A stretch of DNA of 64,000 nt from Tetracentron sinense. Its lineage: Eukaryota; Streptophyta; Magnoliopsida; Trochodendrales; Trochodendraceae. The notes under the pieces were generated by a model, which was given only the letters and a program-made list of their open reading frames with translations, did no database searches and was not told the DNA's origin. Of the stretch, positions 1 through 11,400 are shown one piece after another. The DNA lies in assembly GCA_015143295.1 (NCBI GenBank), contig CM026568.1:34418441-34482440 (forward strand). The letters are read 5' to 3'. The position numbers were made by a program, and so were the translations under genes. How positions within the stretch are numbered: the first letter of the stretch is position 1; the number at the start of each line of letters is the position of its first letter.

Positions 1-644
1 AGAGAAACGGACTCTAGAAAGATGAAGTGCAGAAAATGTCAGGTGAAGACAGAAAATCATGTTGTGGTCAGCCGGTGCTCCTCCAAAACTCCCAGAAAAT
101 GCTGTATAATGCCTATTGCATTGTCTTCCAAACATTGAACAAAATGTAATTACTCTTTGTATTTGGAATATAAAGAAACATGCATGATACACGTGTGGAA
201 TGTTACTGACACATTATGGATGTGTTTTATGTAAATTATCTCTTAGGTATGTCCATTGTTAAATGGATCTATATATAGACTGCCTCAGATGGTTTTCAAC
301 TATAATGCAATGGACCAGATAGTTACAATTATTTGATCACATTTGTGATTTATTATTGATGTTGAAGATCTCCATTAGGGCCCATAAATGGGACACTCTC
401 AAGAATAAATGAGTTTGGGGATCTTAGTTTCCCCCAGATGGAAGGTGGCTTAGGCTCATCTTGCCCTTGTTGCTATGTACCCACTGCTATGAGATTGGTG
501 GCCCATCTTATGATGAGCACATCTTCAAAGTATTGTTTGGTAGATCGCTAATCCGATATTCTTCTCCGTTAACCGTTGCCAATGTTGCTTTGACTACGGA
601 AGAACGTTCCGTTGATTCCTGGATTGAATCAACATAAAAAAGAA
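1..644. other. 5' spacer, nothing recognised
   Basis: No gene, RNA or mobile-element end could be supported here. The short reading frames are isolated, have no family resemblance that I recognise, and lack splice-linked partners. The segment ends where a Mutator-type MITE begins. Confidence 0.5.
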
Positions 645-916
645 GGCCTCGGATTGTTTCTGGCGAAGCCAGAATGGGCTCTCGGGGTTCCATACATTGT
701 GCGACAGCTGGCATAAAAATGGGAAGAAATCATTTCATTTTCTCCCCATTTGATATCTCACCCCTTTATTCTCACAAACTTATCACCACATGTCTTAATA
801 TGTGTGGAGAAGACAAAAATCATGGGCCCATGATTTTGACTTTTCCACCACTTTTCACCTATTCTATGGGCCCCAAGATAAGCCCTTTCTGGCTTCGCAA
901 GAGACAAGCCAAGGCC
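645..916. mobile_element. Mutator-type MITE, copy 1
   Basis: The element starts GGCCTCGGATTGTTTCTGGC and ends in the inverted counterpart finishing AAGCCAAGGCC. Its interior holds nested palindromes, including AATCATGGGCCCATGATT and a CATTTTCTCCCCAT hairpin arm, which recur in the copies at 1636-1912 and 51213-52047. No matching 9-bp target duplication is visible here, so this copy is probably the oldest or its flanks have changed. The overlapping reading frames are products of the foldback sequence, not genes. Confidence 0.75.
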
Positions 917-1568
917 ATACGGGAAAGATGGAGAAAGGCAAAAGACAAAAGGACTAAAAATATTCGGGATCCAAGAATATCCATATCCCGTGGTGATAAA
1001 ATCCCATGAAGGGCCCATTTATAGTGTTCACATTGTGTTGAATTACAAATGCCTGGGAATATAATTTACTTTCCAATTACAAATGGCCATTAGATTTTGC
1101 TTACAATATACAGATTTCGGTTTAATTTTGCCTCCATATATGTATGGATTGTGAATTCATTTTCTTTCTAACTATAGAGATTGCAATGCATGCATCAACA
1201 TTAATCCCCAGCTGAGGTCCAACCTGTTACATATAGGGCCGAGACCATGCTCTTAGAGCATTGGATTGGATTTCAGGTGGGGCCATTTCACGTGATAATC
1301 TCGACCCTAAGGGGGTCTCAGAATCTTTATCCTTAATGGAGTGCTAACATTAGAAAGAAGGGAGGCAGCGCACGTGGGACTAGTTTAGTCTTTAAAGACC
1401 AGGATATCAACAATTATCTCGTAAGAACCCCTCTTCTAGAAGAAGATATTTAATCCACGTTTGACTTTTCCCTCAGATATCCAAAAGGGAAACAAAATAT
1501 ATTTACCTTATCAGAAAGGCAAGTGCTTTTGAGACTGCGGAAGGGTCGAGAACAACGAGACCGTGCAT

Positions 1569-1615
1569 AGATTTTAGGTGGAGCCTACCATGTGAATGTG
1601 GCCTCACCTAAAATC
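1569..1615. repeat. 47-bp micro-foldback with 8-bp direct repeats
   Basis: A short hairpin has arms GATTTTAGGTG and CACCTAAAATC. It is flanked by identical 8-bp repeats CCGTGCAT at 1561-1568 and 1616-1623, as a tiny hAT-like insertion would leave. No coding capacity. Confidence 0.4.
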
Positions 1616-1635
1616 CCGTGCATGTATGCAAGGTC

Positions 1636-1912
1636 GGCCTCGGATTATTTCTGGCGAAGCCAGAAAGGGCTCTCAGGATTCCATACATTGTGCGGCACTT
1701 GGCGTAAAAATGGGGAGAAGTCATTCCATTTTCTCCCCATAATTTTGACTTCTCCCCATTTGATATCTCACACACTTACTGCCACATGTCTTATTATAGG
1801 TGGAGAAGTCAAAATCATGGGCCCCATGATTTTGACTTCTCCACCACATGTCACCTATTCTATGGAACCCGAGATAAGCCCTTTCTGGCTTCCCCAGAGG
1901 CAAGCCGAGGCC
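1636..1912. mobile_element. Mutator-type MITE, copy 2
   Basis: Terminal inverted repeats begin GGCCTCGG and match over roughly 35 bp. The element is flanked by a perfect 9-bp duplication TGCAAGGTC at 1627-1635 and 1913-1921. Nine-base duplications are characteristic of Mutator-like transposases, so this is a non-autonomous MULE MITE. The inner palindrome around GGGCCCATGATTTTGACTTC is shared with copies 1 and 3. Confidence 0.9.
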
Positions 1913-2247
1913 TGCAAGGTCTCGGTGATCTCAGCCCTTTTGCGGTCTCAGCAGCTAAGTCCAATCAGAAATGCTAAACCCAATCCCATCGCGTTATATG
2001 TCGCAACGTGGACCCGCATTTCGTTAACATATTAAAAGACGTCATCCATTCCAGCCGTGTAACTGCAAGCGGTTCGGCACGGAATGGAATGTAGAATTTA
2101 TTTATTAAATCTCTAACTCCCAACACATTCCGTTGATTGATGATGAGATCCAACTCCCTTCCTTCTCACAGGAGAGAACGTGAAAAGTCCCTCTCTTTAT
2201 TCCTTAGTCAGTTAGCGTATAAAATTCCACACTCTCTTTTTTTCTTC

Positions 2248-2257
2248 TATTTAAAAG
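2248..2257 (+). promoter_or_regulatory. Probable TATA box of the lipase gene
   Basis: TATTTAAAAG lies about 50 bp upstream of the lipase ATG at 2306 and is followed by a CA-rich leader. Spacing fits a plant TATA box with transcription starting near 2280. Inferred from position and composition only. Confidence 0.5.
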
Positions 2258-2305
2258 GGTGTCTCTCAGCATTCCACACACACGCACACACAAACTAAGC
2301 CCAAA

Positions 2306-5300
2306 ATGGCACTCCAATATTACTCCTTGATCAGTTGTACTGTTTTGAGCTTTTGTTTCCTACTCCTTGTGGTCGAGCCCCATCGAGCTTACGGTTCGAG
2401 CCGTGCCATCTTCGGTTTGACCGGCGTTGCCCCGGCTCCTCCACCGGTTGGGCTTTGCGAGTCCTCTGTGATTGTACATGGTTACAAATGCCAGGAATTC
2501 CAAGTAAGAGCTCAAAACCATATATATTCTAAAACAAGCATGACTATATATGCTAACTTGAGCCTTATGATGTAGTGAACTAACGCACAATCATGTTGTG
2601 TTTGTAGGTGAAAACCGAAGATGGGTATGTTCTTAGCATCCAAAGGATCTCAGGAGGTCGTGCAGGAGGTGGTGGGAAGAACAAGCAACCAGTTTTACTA
2701 CAACATGGAGTCCTTGTGGTACGTAATCTCTTTAAAGAACATCGATCTGGTACGTATATGCCAAGCATATGTGTGTATAACACATGTATTCCTCCCCTCA
2801 CCTTGTGAGAAAATCACAGGATTTCTCTAAAATACGTTTTGGTTGCAAGTACGCCTACATAGGCTTGGAGTAACACTTAAGAAGGCCCGAAAATTGCAGA
2901 CATGGGTGCGCAATAAACTGGCCATGATCTTAAGAAAATTGCAGACACTTTGAAAATAATCATGGTGTAAATTGTGATCCACCATGTGCGCAAGTTAGAT
3001 CATTAGGCGCTATTTTCAAAAAGGACAAGTATTTTAAGGAAATAACAAATAAAGAATGAGATACACTGTATCATGAGTGTATCCCATCTCAATCTTTATC
3101 TTAGATCTAAGAGTAGAAAGATAATCTTTTAATTTTAGGGTGTGTTCGTTTGGCAAGAAAATGAGGGAAATAAAAAGAAAAGTGTGTTTTCTTGAAATTT
3201 TTCTTGTGTTTGGTTTGCAAGAAACACACTTTTACTTTTTTGCACTTCTTCAATTTTGACAAATTTTCTTCCAAAAACTTATCTATCTTTTAATTGTTAT
3301 TTTGTGAGAAAATTTAAATTTCTTTTCTTTTTTTTCACCCCCTTTCTCGCCAACCGAACACACCCTTAAGAAAGTTAGGCTCATGATACACTCATAATAC
3401 AGTGTATCTCCTTCTGTATTTATTTCCTTAATAAATAAAGTAGCCGTTGCTATATATTGCCGGCAACTTTTGCATGTATGTGTGTATGTACAATTAAAAA
3501 GATGTATGCGAATATGTATATGTTGATTTTAGTGATATGGTGTGTTGGTGCAGGATGGGATGACATGGGTTCTGAATTCTCCTAACGAATCTCTGGCATT
3601 CATCTTGGCCGATAATGACTTGGATGTCTGGATCGCTAACACTAGAGGGACAAGATTTAGCCGTGGACATGCAACTCTTGATCCATCCAAACCGGTTCTT
3701 CTACTCTCCTCTCATCTTTGAGCATCTTAACACATTTTTAGTAATACAAGACAAGGGTAATTAGATAAATTTATAAGCATTATATTTTCGTCCACTCTTG
3801 ATTAAGTTAAGAAAAATTGGATTAAAAAAAAAAAACCGGATCTCAAACTTCTTGACCAATGAAGAGGAAGGATATCCGTACTACCCTAAGCCGATCAAAA
3901 TCGGATTGCCCTAAGTTGTTAATTCTAATTTGAGGAGTGCTACCCTCAAATGCACTAAGTCAATTTTTTTTCAAAGATGCAGAGTGGGTTCAACACGTGT
4001 TGTTGCTACCACATAACGAGGAGATGGTTTTACACTTGTTGCCACCACCTTGCATCTTTGGAAGACTGTGTCGGGGGCTAGCATTTCTCTTCTAATTTGA
4101 AAGTGTTTCGCATTGGATTGTCTTGATTAAAAGTTACCATGACTGGAATATCTGGCAGGATTACTGGAATTGGTCATGGGATGAACTGGTTGCTTATGAT
4201 CTCCCCGCCACCTTTGATTTTGTGTATCGGCAAACAGGGCAGAAGATGGATTATGTGGGTCATTCTTTGGTGAGGATCATGTACAAGCTGAAAGTACTAA
4301 AAGGCAAAAAGAATAAGGTCACGTTTTAACTGAAGATATGGTACAATTTTGATTCCTTTATGTAGGGAACTTTGATTGCTTTGGCATCCTTCTCGGAGGG
4401 AAAATTAATGGACCAGTTGAGATCAGCAGCTTTGCTAAGCCCCATTGCGTATCTGAACCACATGACCACTGCACTTGGCACGGTTGCCGCCAAAGCCTTT
4501 GTTGGAGAGGTGTGTAAGGATACTGTCCAATAATGATCCATGCTTCTCTACATAATCCACACATCAAAACACTGTTTTTTAGCTCCTCCTGTTCATTTGG
4601 TGCACAAAATTTCAGCAAGAAGTTCATATTAGGATCATCCACTCATTCAGATAGTTGATCATGTGCTCCAGTTGAGTGTAAATACAAGTTTTTTTTTTTT
4701 GGTAATTAGTAAATACAAGTTTATGCATGTAGGTTTCAGAGGTAGAAATGGATATCGAGCAACCAATACTAATGTAAACTTCTTTGCTTATAACAGATAA
4801 CCACGCTACTGGGTTTCGCAGAGTTCAATCCAGAAGGGTAAGAATCCCTCCTCTCATGGTCATGATCACCAAAACCTTTATCTGGTTCTACTCTAAAATT
4901 ATTGGATTTTCTGATTGAACAGGGAGCTTGTAGCCAAATTTCTCAAGTCTCTGTGCTCTAATCCGTGGATTGACTGCTACGACTTACTGACATCGTTTAC
5001 CGGTATTAATCTTCTCACCATGTCTACTGCTGGATTCATTTTTGTGGTAGATAAATTATTGAGATCATACCCGCAAAGCTCCAGCCGATTGAGTTACCAT
5101 TTCGATCTCCATAAAAGTACTTACTACTAATCTACATTAATCAAAATAGCTTATGCTTGCAATTAAACTGATATATATACTCAAATGTATTTATCCAAGG
5201 CAAAAATTGCTGCCTCAACGCCTCCACCGTTGATCTCTTCTTGAAGAATGAGCCTCAATCTACCTCGGTGAAGAACATGGTTCATTTAGCTCAGAGTAAG

Positions 5301-5816
5301 TCTCTCCAGTCTAGCTGCAGCAGCTGTTTTCTGAGAACAAATATATATATATATATATGAAAATTCTATGATGGTACCCAAAAATAGATAATTTTTTCAA
5401 TAAAGGTGGGCTACCTTATAGAAATGGCAAGAACCAAGCTAATTATTATTTTTTCTTAGAAATGATTTACAAGGATACAACTGATATAATTTGCAGCGGT
5501 TCGCGACGGGATTGTGACAAAATACGACTATGGAAATGCCAACTCTAACATGGAGTATTACGGACAAAGCAAGCCTCCAATCTACAATCTCTCCAACATT
5601 CCTCACAATCTTCCTCTCTTCATCAGCTATGGAGGCCAGGATGCGCTCTCAGACGCTCAAGACGTAGAACTTTTACTAGACAGTCTTAAGTTCCATGATG
5701 GAGACAAGCTCACTGTCCAGTTCATTAAGGATTATGCTCATGCTGATTTCATCATGGGGGTTTCTGCAAAGGAGATAGTCTACAATGCCATGCTCTCCTT
5801 CTTCAAACGTCAATAA
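2306..5816 (+). CDS. Secreted triacylglycerol/acid lipase (LIP2/MPL1-like), nine exons, 413 aa
   Basis: Exons: 2306-2503, 2608-2718, 3554-3694, 4159-4269, 4366-4509, 4797-4837, 4923-5002, 5200-5295, 5497-5816. They join in frame to 413 codons, normal for the plant acid-lipase family (alpha/beta hydrolase with an N-terminal lipase module), which hydrolyses acylglycerol esters outside the cell or in the vacuole. A hydrophobic signal peptide covers about residues 5-30. The nucleophile motif GHSLG (Ser186) is split exactly by the intron between exons 4 and 5. Asp356 in GGQDALSD and His389 in YAHADF complete the triad. The start has a CA-rich leader and a TATA box upstream. All introns are GT-AG; the exon 3 donor (GTTCTT) is weak. 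The closest relatives I recall are Arabidopsis LIP2 and aphid-induced MPL1, so a defence role is possible but inferred. Confidence 0.93.
3031..3431. mobile_element. Foldback MITE in lipase intron 2 (outer element)
   Basis: Arms of about 55 bp run from TTTTAAGGAAATAAC and its inverted match ending TTATTTCCTTAA, both carrying GAGATACACTGTAT. The centre is interrupted by another MITE at 3138-3365. Exact ends and target duplication are not certain. It lies wholly within intron 2. Confidence 0.6.
3138..3365. mobile_element. Tourist/PIF-Harbinger-like MITE nested in the outer MITE
   Basis: Terminal repeats GGGTGTGTTCGTTTGGCAAG and the inverted CTCGCCAACCGAACACACCC bound a 228-bp element. It is flanked by TTA on both sides (3135-3137 and 3366-3368), the typical 3-bp target of PIF/Harbinger elements. 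Non-coding. Confidence 0.8.
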
Positions 5817-6569
5817 TAATTATTGATTCGTTCGAGGGGTTCATCTCAATCTCTGATTTTTCCTCATTACTTGATAATAATTAATTGGCAAAATCTTATT
5901 TAGTAAGATCTAAGCATATTTAATGAGTTGAGTTTGAACTTTTAACTGTATCTCTTATTAGTATGAATGCAATGGATGTTGTCTTATACCTCCTAAAAAT
6001 TTCTTTATTTTTTTTGGGGGGCAAATAATGCAATTTTGTTTAACCAAAAAAAAAAAAAATGCAATTTGGGCAAAAACACGCTTAATTTAAACATTCGAAA
6101 TAATTTAAATGAAAACAGCATATACCAACATGGATTTTGCTAGCCTTATTGGCCCTTGTAATTACACTTATTAAAGGTGGGTCCCACAAGAATCTGTCAA
6201 AAATATCTCTACTGCTTTGGGCTATTGGGCCTTTCTTTGTGTGGACTTTTCTTACATTCTAATTAGGTTAGCATCAACCCGTTAATCAACTCGGTAATGA
6301 TACCCAACTAGGATTAAAGAGACTCGTTGCAACTTGCAACGGTGTGGAAGTTGGAGATATTCTGAGACTGCAGGAAAATTCCGAGTTGGAAAAAAATATT
6401 TGCCTATTAGTTTTGTGTATTTCCCAAAATATCCCTATATTTAGGGGTGTTTTGGAAGGCTCCGGATGTCTTTTCAAACTTTCATTCGAATTTAAACTCT
6501 ATCCAAACAGCATTTTCAACAAGAAAACAGAGTGACACTTCTGGTTGGCAATGTCATTGAAAAATAAAC
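5817..6569. other. Lipase 3' flank and spacer
   Basis: This holds the lipase 3' untranslated region and AT-rich spacer. Minus-strand frames toward the right edge may be the decayed 3' end of the LRR pseudogene, but frame and motif are lost. Nothing else is supported. Confidence 0.4.
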
Positions 6570-7532
6570 AGCTTCCTAACAAGCCTGCTCAGGAGAACAA
6601 GTTAGCTTCCATATGGACGAGAGAAAAGATTTAGAACTGCCAGTTTTTGAATTATTTCACCAATGTTCTTGGGAACAGGTCCACAAATTATTATTCCCGG
6701 ATCCTCTTAAACTTTTGGAGCCCAACTCCATACTCCATAGAGCGCGGTGGGAAATTTCATGGAGTGCTTATTTGATTGTTGGGGGGTGAAATAAGATATT
6801 GATCGAAGCAAAACCAATCTGCTATTGTGTAGGAAATTCTGATGCTTTTAGAGTATTAGAGCCATAAGCTACTTCCGAGTTTAAAGCCATGCAGATGCAA
6901 TAATATGTTCCATTCTGACAAGCCCCGTAAATATATGGTTTTGAGAAAAAAAGGAGGTACCCACTCAGTACTCACTCATGTTCAAGGACAACAAGTTTCC
7001 CATAGATTCCGAAATAGATTACGAGAACGAGTTATTTGTGAATCCAAGAAATCTCAGGTTCTTAAAGGTCACTGAGTACAATCTGGCATCTCCAAGCTAC
7101 TGTTACTGAATCTGAACAAACCATTGAGAAATTTCACTATCTCAACTCTCACCCATAATATTATTGGAGGATAGATCTAATTTCCAGTACTTGCAGAGAT
7201 TTCTCAAAGTTCCTGGCATCTGACCTTCACTTAATATATTTCCTGACAAATCAAGGTCTTGGAGTGAAATCATATTTGCAAAAGCATCAGTTGAAGCAGT
7301 TTATGGAGAGATAAAGGATTAAAAGTGATAGAGAATTCAAAATTGGGAATAAAGGGAGGCTGTGTTTACAAAGGGGACCACCCACGTTTGATTTGTTTGA
7401 TTTCTTCGCTGCATGAACTATGGTTTTGAGGTACAGAAACCCAAGCAAAAGTAGTAGAAGACAGAGAAGTTGAATGGGTGTAAAATGTCGAAGCACATGT
7501 TTGGAAAGCCTTCCCAGGTCAAGAGACATCAA
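6570..7532 (-). pseudogene. LRR receptor-like protein, broken and truncated
   Basis: Reading from 7532 downward, a methionine is followed by a strongly hydrophobic leucine-rich segment (about residues 19-33) that looks like a receptor-like-protein signal peptide. Leucine-rich repeat signatures follow near 7290-7140 (MISLQDLDLSGN, then NLCKYWKLDLSSNNIMG), broken by an in-frame stop, and near 6720-6630 (GPVPKNIGEIIQKLAVLNL). Most repeats, the N-terminal cap and the membrane anchor are missing or out of frame. The family (Cf/EIX-type receptor-like proteins) consists of cell-surface immune or developmental receptors. This copy cannot make one. Confidence 0.7.
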
Positions 7533-8414
7533 TCCAAGCAGCGTTCTTCCAAAGGGGGCCTATTTACTATTTGTCATCCAAGCAGGGTTCTTCCAAAGGA
7601 GGCCCATCTCCTATTTGTTTCCTCTATAGTCTTGAGTCTTCCCAGTTGGAGTGTGAGACCCACCTCAGGGATTCTTAACTATAGAAATGGATCTGATCAA
7701 ATTATAATAACCTTCTGGTGTAAACACAAAATTAATTTTCCACAAAGTTAGGAGAAAATTATGGCTAACTTCTTATGAAACAGTCAATATTAGAAATCCG
7801 GGGGTTCCCACCCCTTTTAGTGTCCTAATTGAAAGGTATCCACCCCCTGTGGAAAAGTACACTGCCAAAAAAACATACTCCAAAGTCTGAAGTCCTGATT
7901 TGGGTTGTTATCATACTTCCTCTCACACAATCATAACATTAGGTGACAATATTCCATTATGAGCTGCTGGGAACAGTACAACCAAAAGAACCAAGGGAAC
8001 TCTTCATAGTAGTATAACACTAGGGGTTATTGGATTTCCCTCCTCGGAATCCTAGTCAATTGAGCTAAGGTCCTTCTACAGTTAACTTTGATACCTGTTA
8101 TGTAGTTTGTATGTGTCCACGTAATTAGCTTCTTGTAGGCGTGTTATTGGAGAACTTTTTACTCCTAGTATAAAAGTATAAAACCAGTAGAACATAAAAT
8201 ATACTGGAGTAAGAATGGGGAAATTCACTCAAGTAATATATGATGACACGAATGATTTGCTAAGCCTCAGGGTGAATTTGGCTGTTGATGTCAGTCAAAA
8301 TTCGGGAGTCAGAAGGTGTAGACATCAGTTGCTAATGATTTCCTAATCTAATTCCTATGCAAGAAATACAAATAAAAATCAACAACAATCCATCAATAGA
8401 ATGTGTTGATAAGC
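7533..8414. other. Spacer and NUP54 3' flank
   Basis: A short direct repeat containing CAAGCAG..GTTCTTCCAAAGG occurs at about 7532-7558 and 7578-7604. Otherwise there is no gene or element; the right edge should contain the NUP54 3' untranslated region. Confidence 0.4.
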
Positions 8415-11400
8415 TCACTTACTCCCATCTTCCGCCATTTCTGTGTCCTCGGCCATTATAATCTCCATGTCCCTGATATCTCGCTTCAACACATTGCCAA
8501 GCCTTGCGATTGCTTCAGTCTGCTGTTGTAAGACCTGCCTCGTAGAAAGATCATCATTGCATCTACTGTATTATGATCCATCAATAATGAGAGTATGCAT
8601 ATATCAAGATTTTCCAGGCCAGCCCTTACCTCCTGCATATCAGCAAGGCTCTGTTCATGTATTTTGGTTGATCCCGGAACATAAACAGAACCACCACCAC
8701 CAATAGCATTTGCTTGAACACGAGATATAGAAAGCAGATTGTGAGCTCTCCTGGACAGTTCTGCTCCTGATCCTTTCAGCTGGAAATGTGTCCACTCATC
8801 AGTACCGCCTGATTACAGGCCAAGGGGAGTACGACATAAAGAAAAGGAAAAGGGAAGTGCCAAAAGAAAACCAACCTGTCTAATTAGTGTTCCCAACTTC
8901 TCAGCCAATTCAGCTTCACCTTTCATCAATGGCACTCGACAACCCTTACCTTCCAAGGCCTCCACTATTCTCATTACCTTTTCATCATAATACAAATAAA
9001 GAGAGTCGAAGTCAAAAAAAAAAAGACTAGCAATATAAGTATATTATTCGTAAATGAATGATCCAGACTGCCCCAGCAGACACATTGCCCAACTTGGCCT
9101 GATCATCATCTGATAGCAAACATACAGTGGTTGGACAGTGGCTCCAGCAGCGAGAAAACCTTCTTTCTATTCAAACAGAGTGCAGAGGTGCATTTCACCC
9201 CTTGATCACCACAGCAGATGGAAAACAGGCCACATTGGACAACCCAGTGTCTGATGCAATGAAATTCATTCTCTACTTTCCTCTAGTTTCTCAAATTTAA
9301 AGCAGGAAAGCTGTCCCACCCTCAAGAGGCGCCTTTGAAGACCTTGCTCTTTCTGTCTCATTCTTTGGATCCATGGAAGAGTGTCAGCTTGAAAATGCCT
9401 CTGAAGCTGTAATACATATATCCTTTTACATATAATAAAGAATATTCCCAATCTATGATGCCTGTAATTATAAATAATTGAGAAAACAGACCATTTTCAC
9501 ATTGCTTTGGGTCATTCGCAATCTCTCAGCATCAGAAAGTATAACTTCATCTTCAAGCTGCATCAACATTACATTCCAATGCCAAACAATTCAATTACTT
9601 CAACAAGCTATTGGGATAAAAAGGACACACTAATAAGAATAAACGCATAAATTTTGAAGATTCTAAAAACATTACTCATGTCTCCTATGTCAGATATCAA
9701 GGAATTCTGGTAGCATGGGTCTATCCTGATTTAATAAAGGAAAAAAAATCAACGAATTCAGTAACTAACATTTTTTTAAAGTGCTACCTGAGGCCATAAA
9801 TATGGCCAATTTATTTTTCCCCTTTTTCTTCCTCCCCCCCTTTTTACTATATTACAAACATATGACCCACTAATTTACCTCCAAGAGTTGTGGCATTTTT
9901 GTGCATTTCTTCATCAGAACATTTTCCTTCTCAAATGGAAAATCATACTTCAATTTGGTAATTATTTACCCATGATACTGTTGCGACAAAACTGAGTGAA
10001 ACAAACAGTTCCACAATCTACGAATAATAGAGAAAATAAAATAGGAAAAATCAAACAACCACAAGAGAAGGATTTATTTGGTTCGTCACATAGTGTGACT
10101 ACGTCCACGGACGTAGAATGATCCAAAGAGCTTCCACTAACACATAGTTGTACACAATACGTAATACTTGCCTTGCATCTTAAAAATAGCCTTTAAAACC
10201 TATTCCAAATAGGTAACTAGGCGTAAATAGAAAACTACAAGTTTTTTTTTTTTAAATTAGTATCCTTATTTACGTTTCGGGAGTGTTGCCCCCAAACCCC
10301 CACCCACCCCCTGGACGCTCAAAGTGGGTGGGGAGTAAACTTCCTCGTGGTCAAAGTTGAGTGAAATGCATGTCCAGCTAACAGAATGCAAAACGTAAAA
10401 CAGCAAATCTCCACATTGACTTGAATTTTGTAGGCCACCATGAAGAAGCATCTCCTTTGTCTTCTCCAAGACTCCCTTGGAAGGGAGTTGCCTTCTTAAT
10501 GATGAAGGACACTAATCTAAGTCCAAGCAGAGCTTGAACTTCTCAATAATGACTGGCTCTGTCAAGTGTCAACATATCAATCATTATTCATCATGCTGAT
10601 TTCTTCAAACCAATTTGCACACTGGATATAATCTCATGAATGAAATGATGATTCACTAATATTTGTTTTATCTTTCCGTGATAAACTTGGTTCTTCGCAA
10701 GATGTATTTCACTGATGTAGAGCCAAGTCTCCAACAAGCCCTCTCAACCATATTGCTTCTTTCATGGCTTCTACATATTCTGCTTCTATTGTAGACTATA
10801 TAAGTGTCGATTGTAACATGATCTCCAACTAGCGAGCCCACCCACAAGTGTAAATACATAGCATATAACATATAGACTATAGTCAACCTCCTCTAATCTA
10901 AATCACCAATACAATCGGCATCGACATACCCAACTATGTGCTATTTTATCACTGTCAAACACTATACAACACCTAATGTTCCTTTCAAATAGCGGAGAAT
11001 CCACTCATATACTTGATCTCCTCATTTGTACTCAGTGACAAAGATGCAGAGAACTTAAAATGTACGGCCAACGGTGTACTAACTGCATTACACTTCTCCA
11101 TCCCAAAACGAGTGTGAACTTTCTCGATGTACCTTCTTTGTGATACATACAACTTGCCTTCCTTCCGATCCCTCATAATTTCTATAACCAAAATTTTCTT
11201 TGCAACTTCCGAATCTTTCATCTCGAACTCTTTGCTAAGCTGAGCCTTCAACTTCTACATATCTGACATACTCTTTGCAGCAATAAGCATAACACCAACA
11301 TAGAGTAACAGGTAGGTAGGTAGATGTACAACCCATTTTCAAGACTCCTAGCATAGACAAATTGGTCATAGTTAATCTTGATGAAGCCCTGGTCACAATG

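Noticed and set aside
1592-2035. 147-codon plus-strand reading frame
   Set aside because: It overlaps the Mutator MITE copy 2 and consists of palindrome-derived sequence with no domain.
9060-9260. Minus-strand protein-like stretch between NUP54 exons 6 and 7
   Set aside because: It contains stops, does not align to NUP54, and the flanking exons join directly in frame without it.
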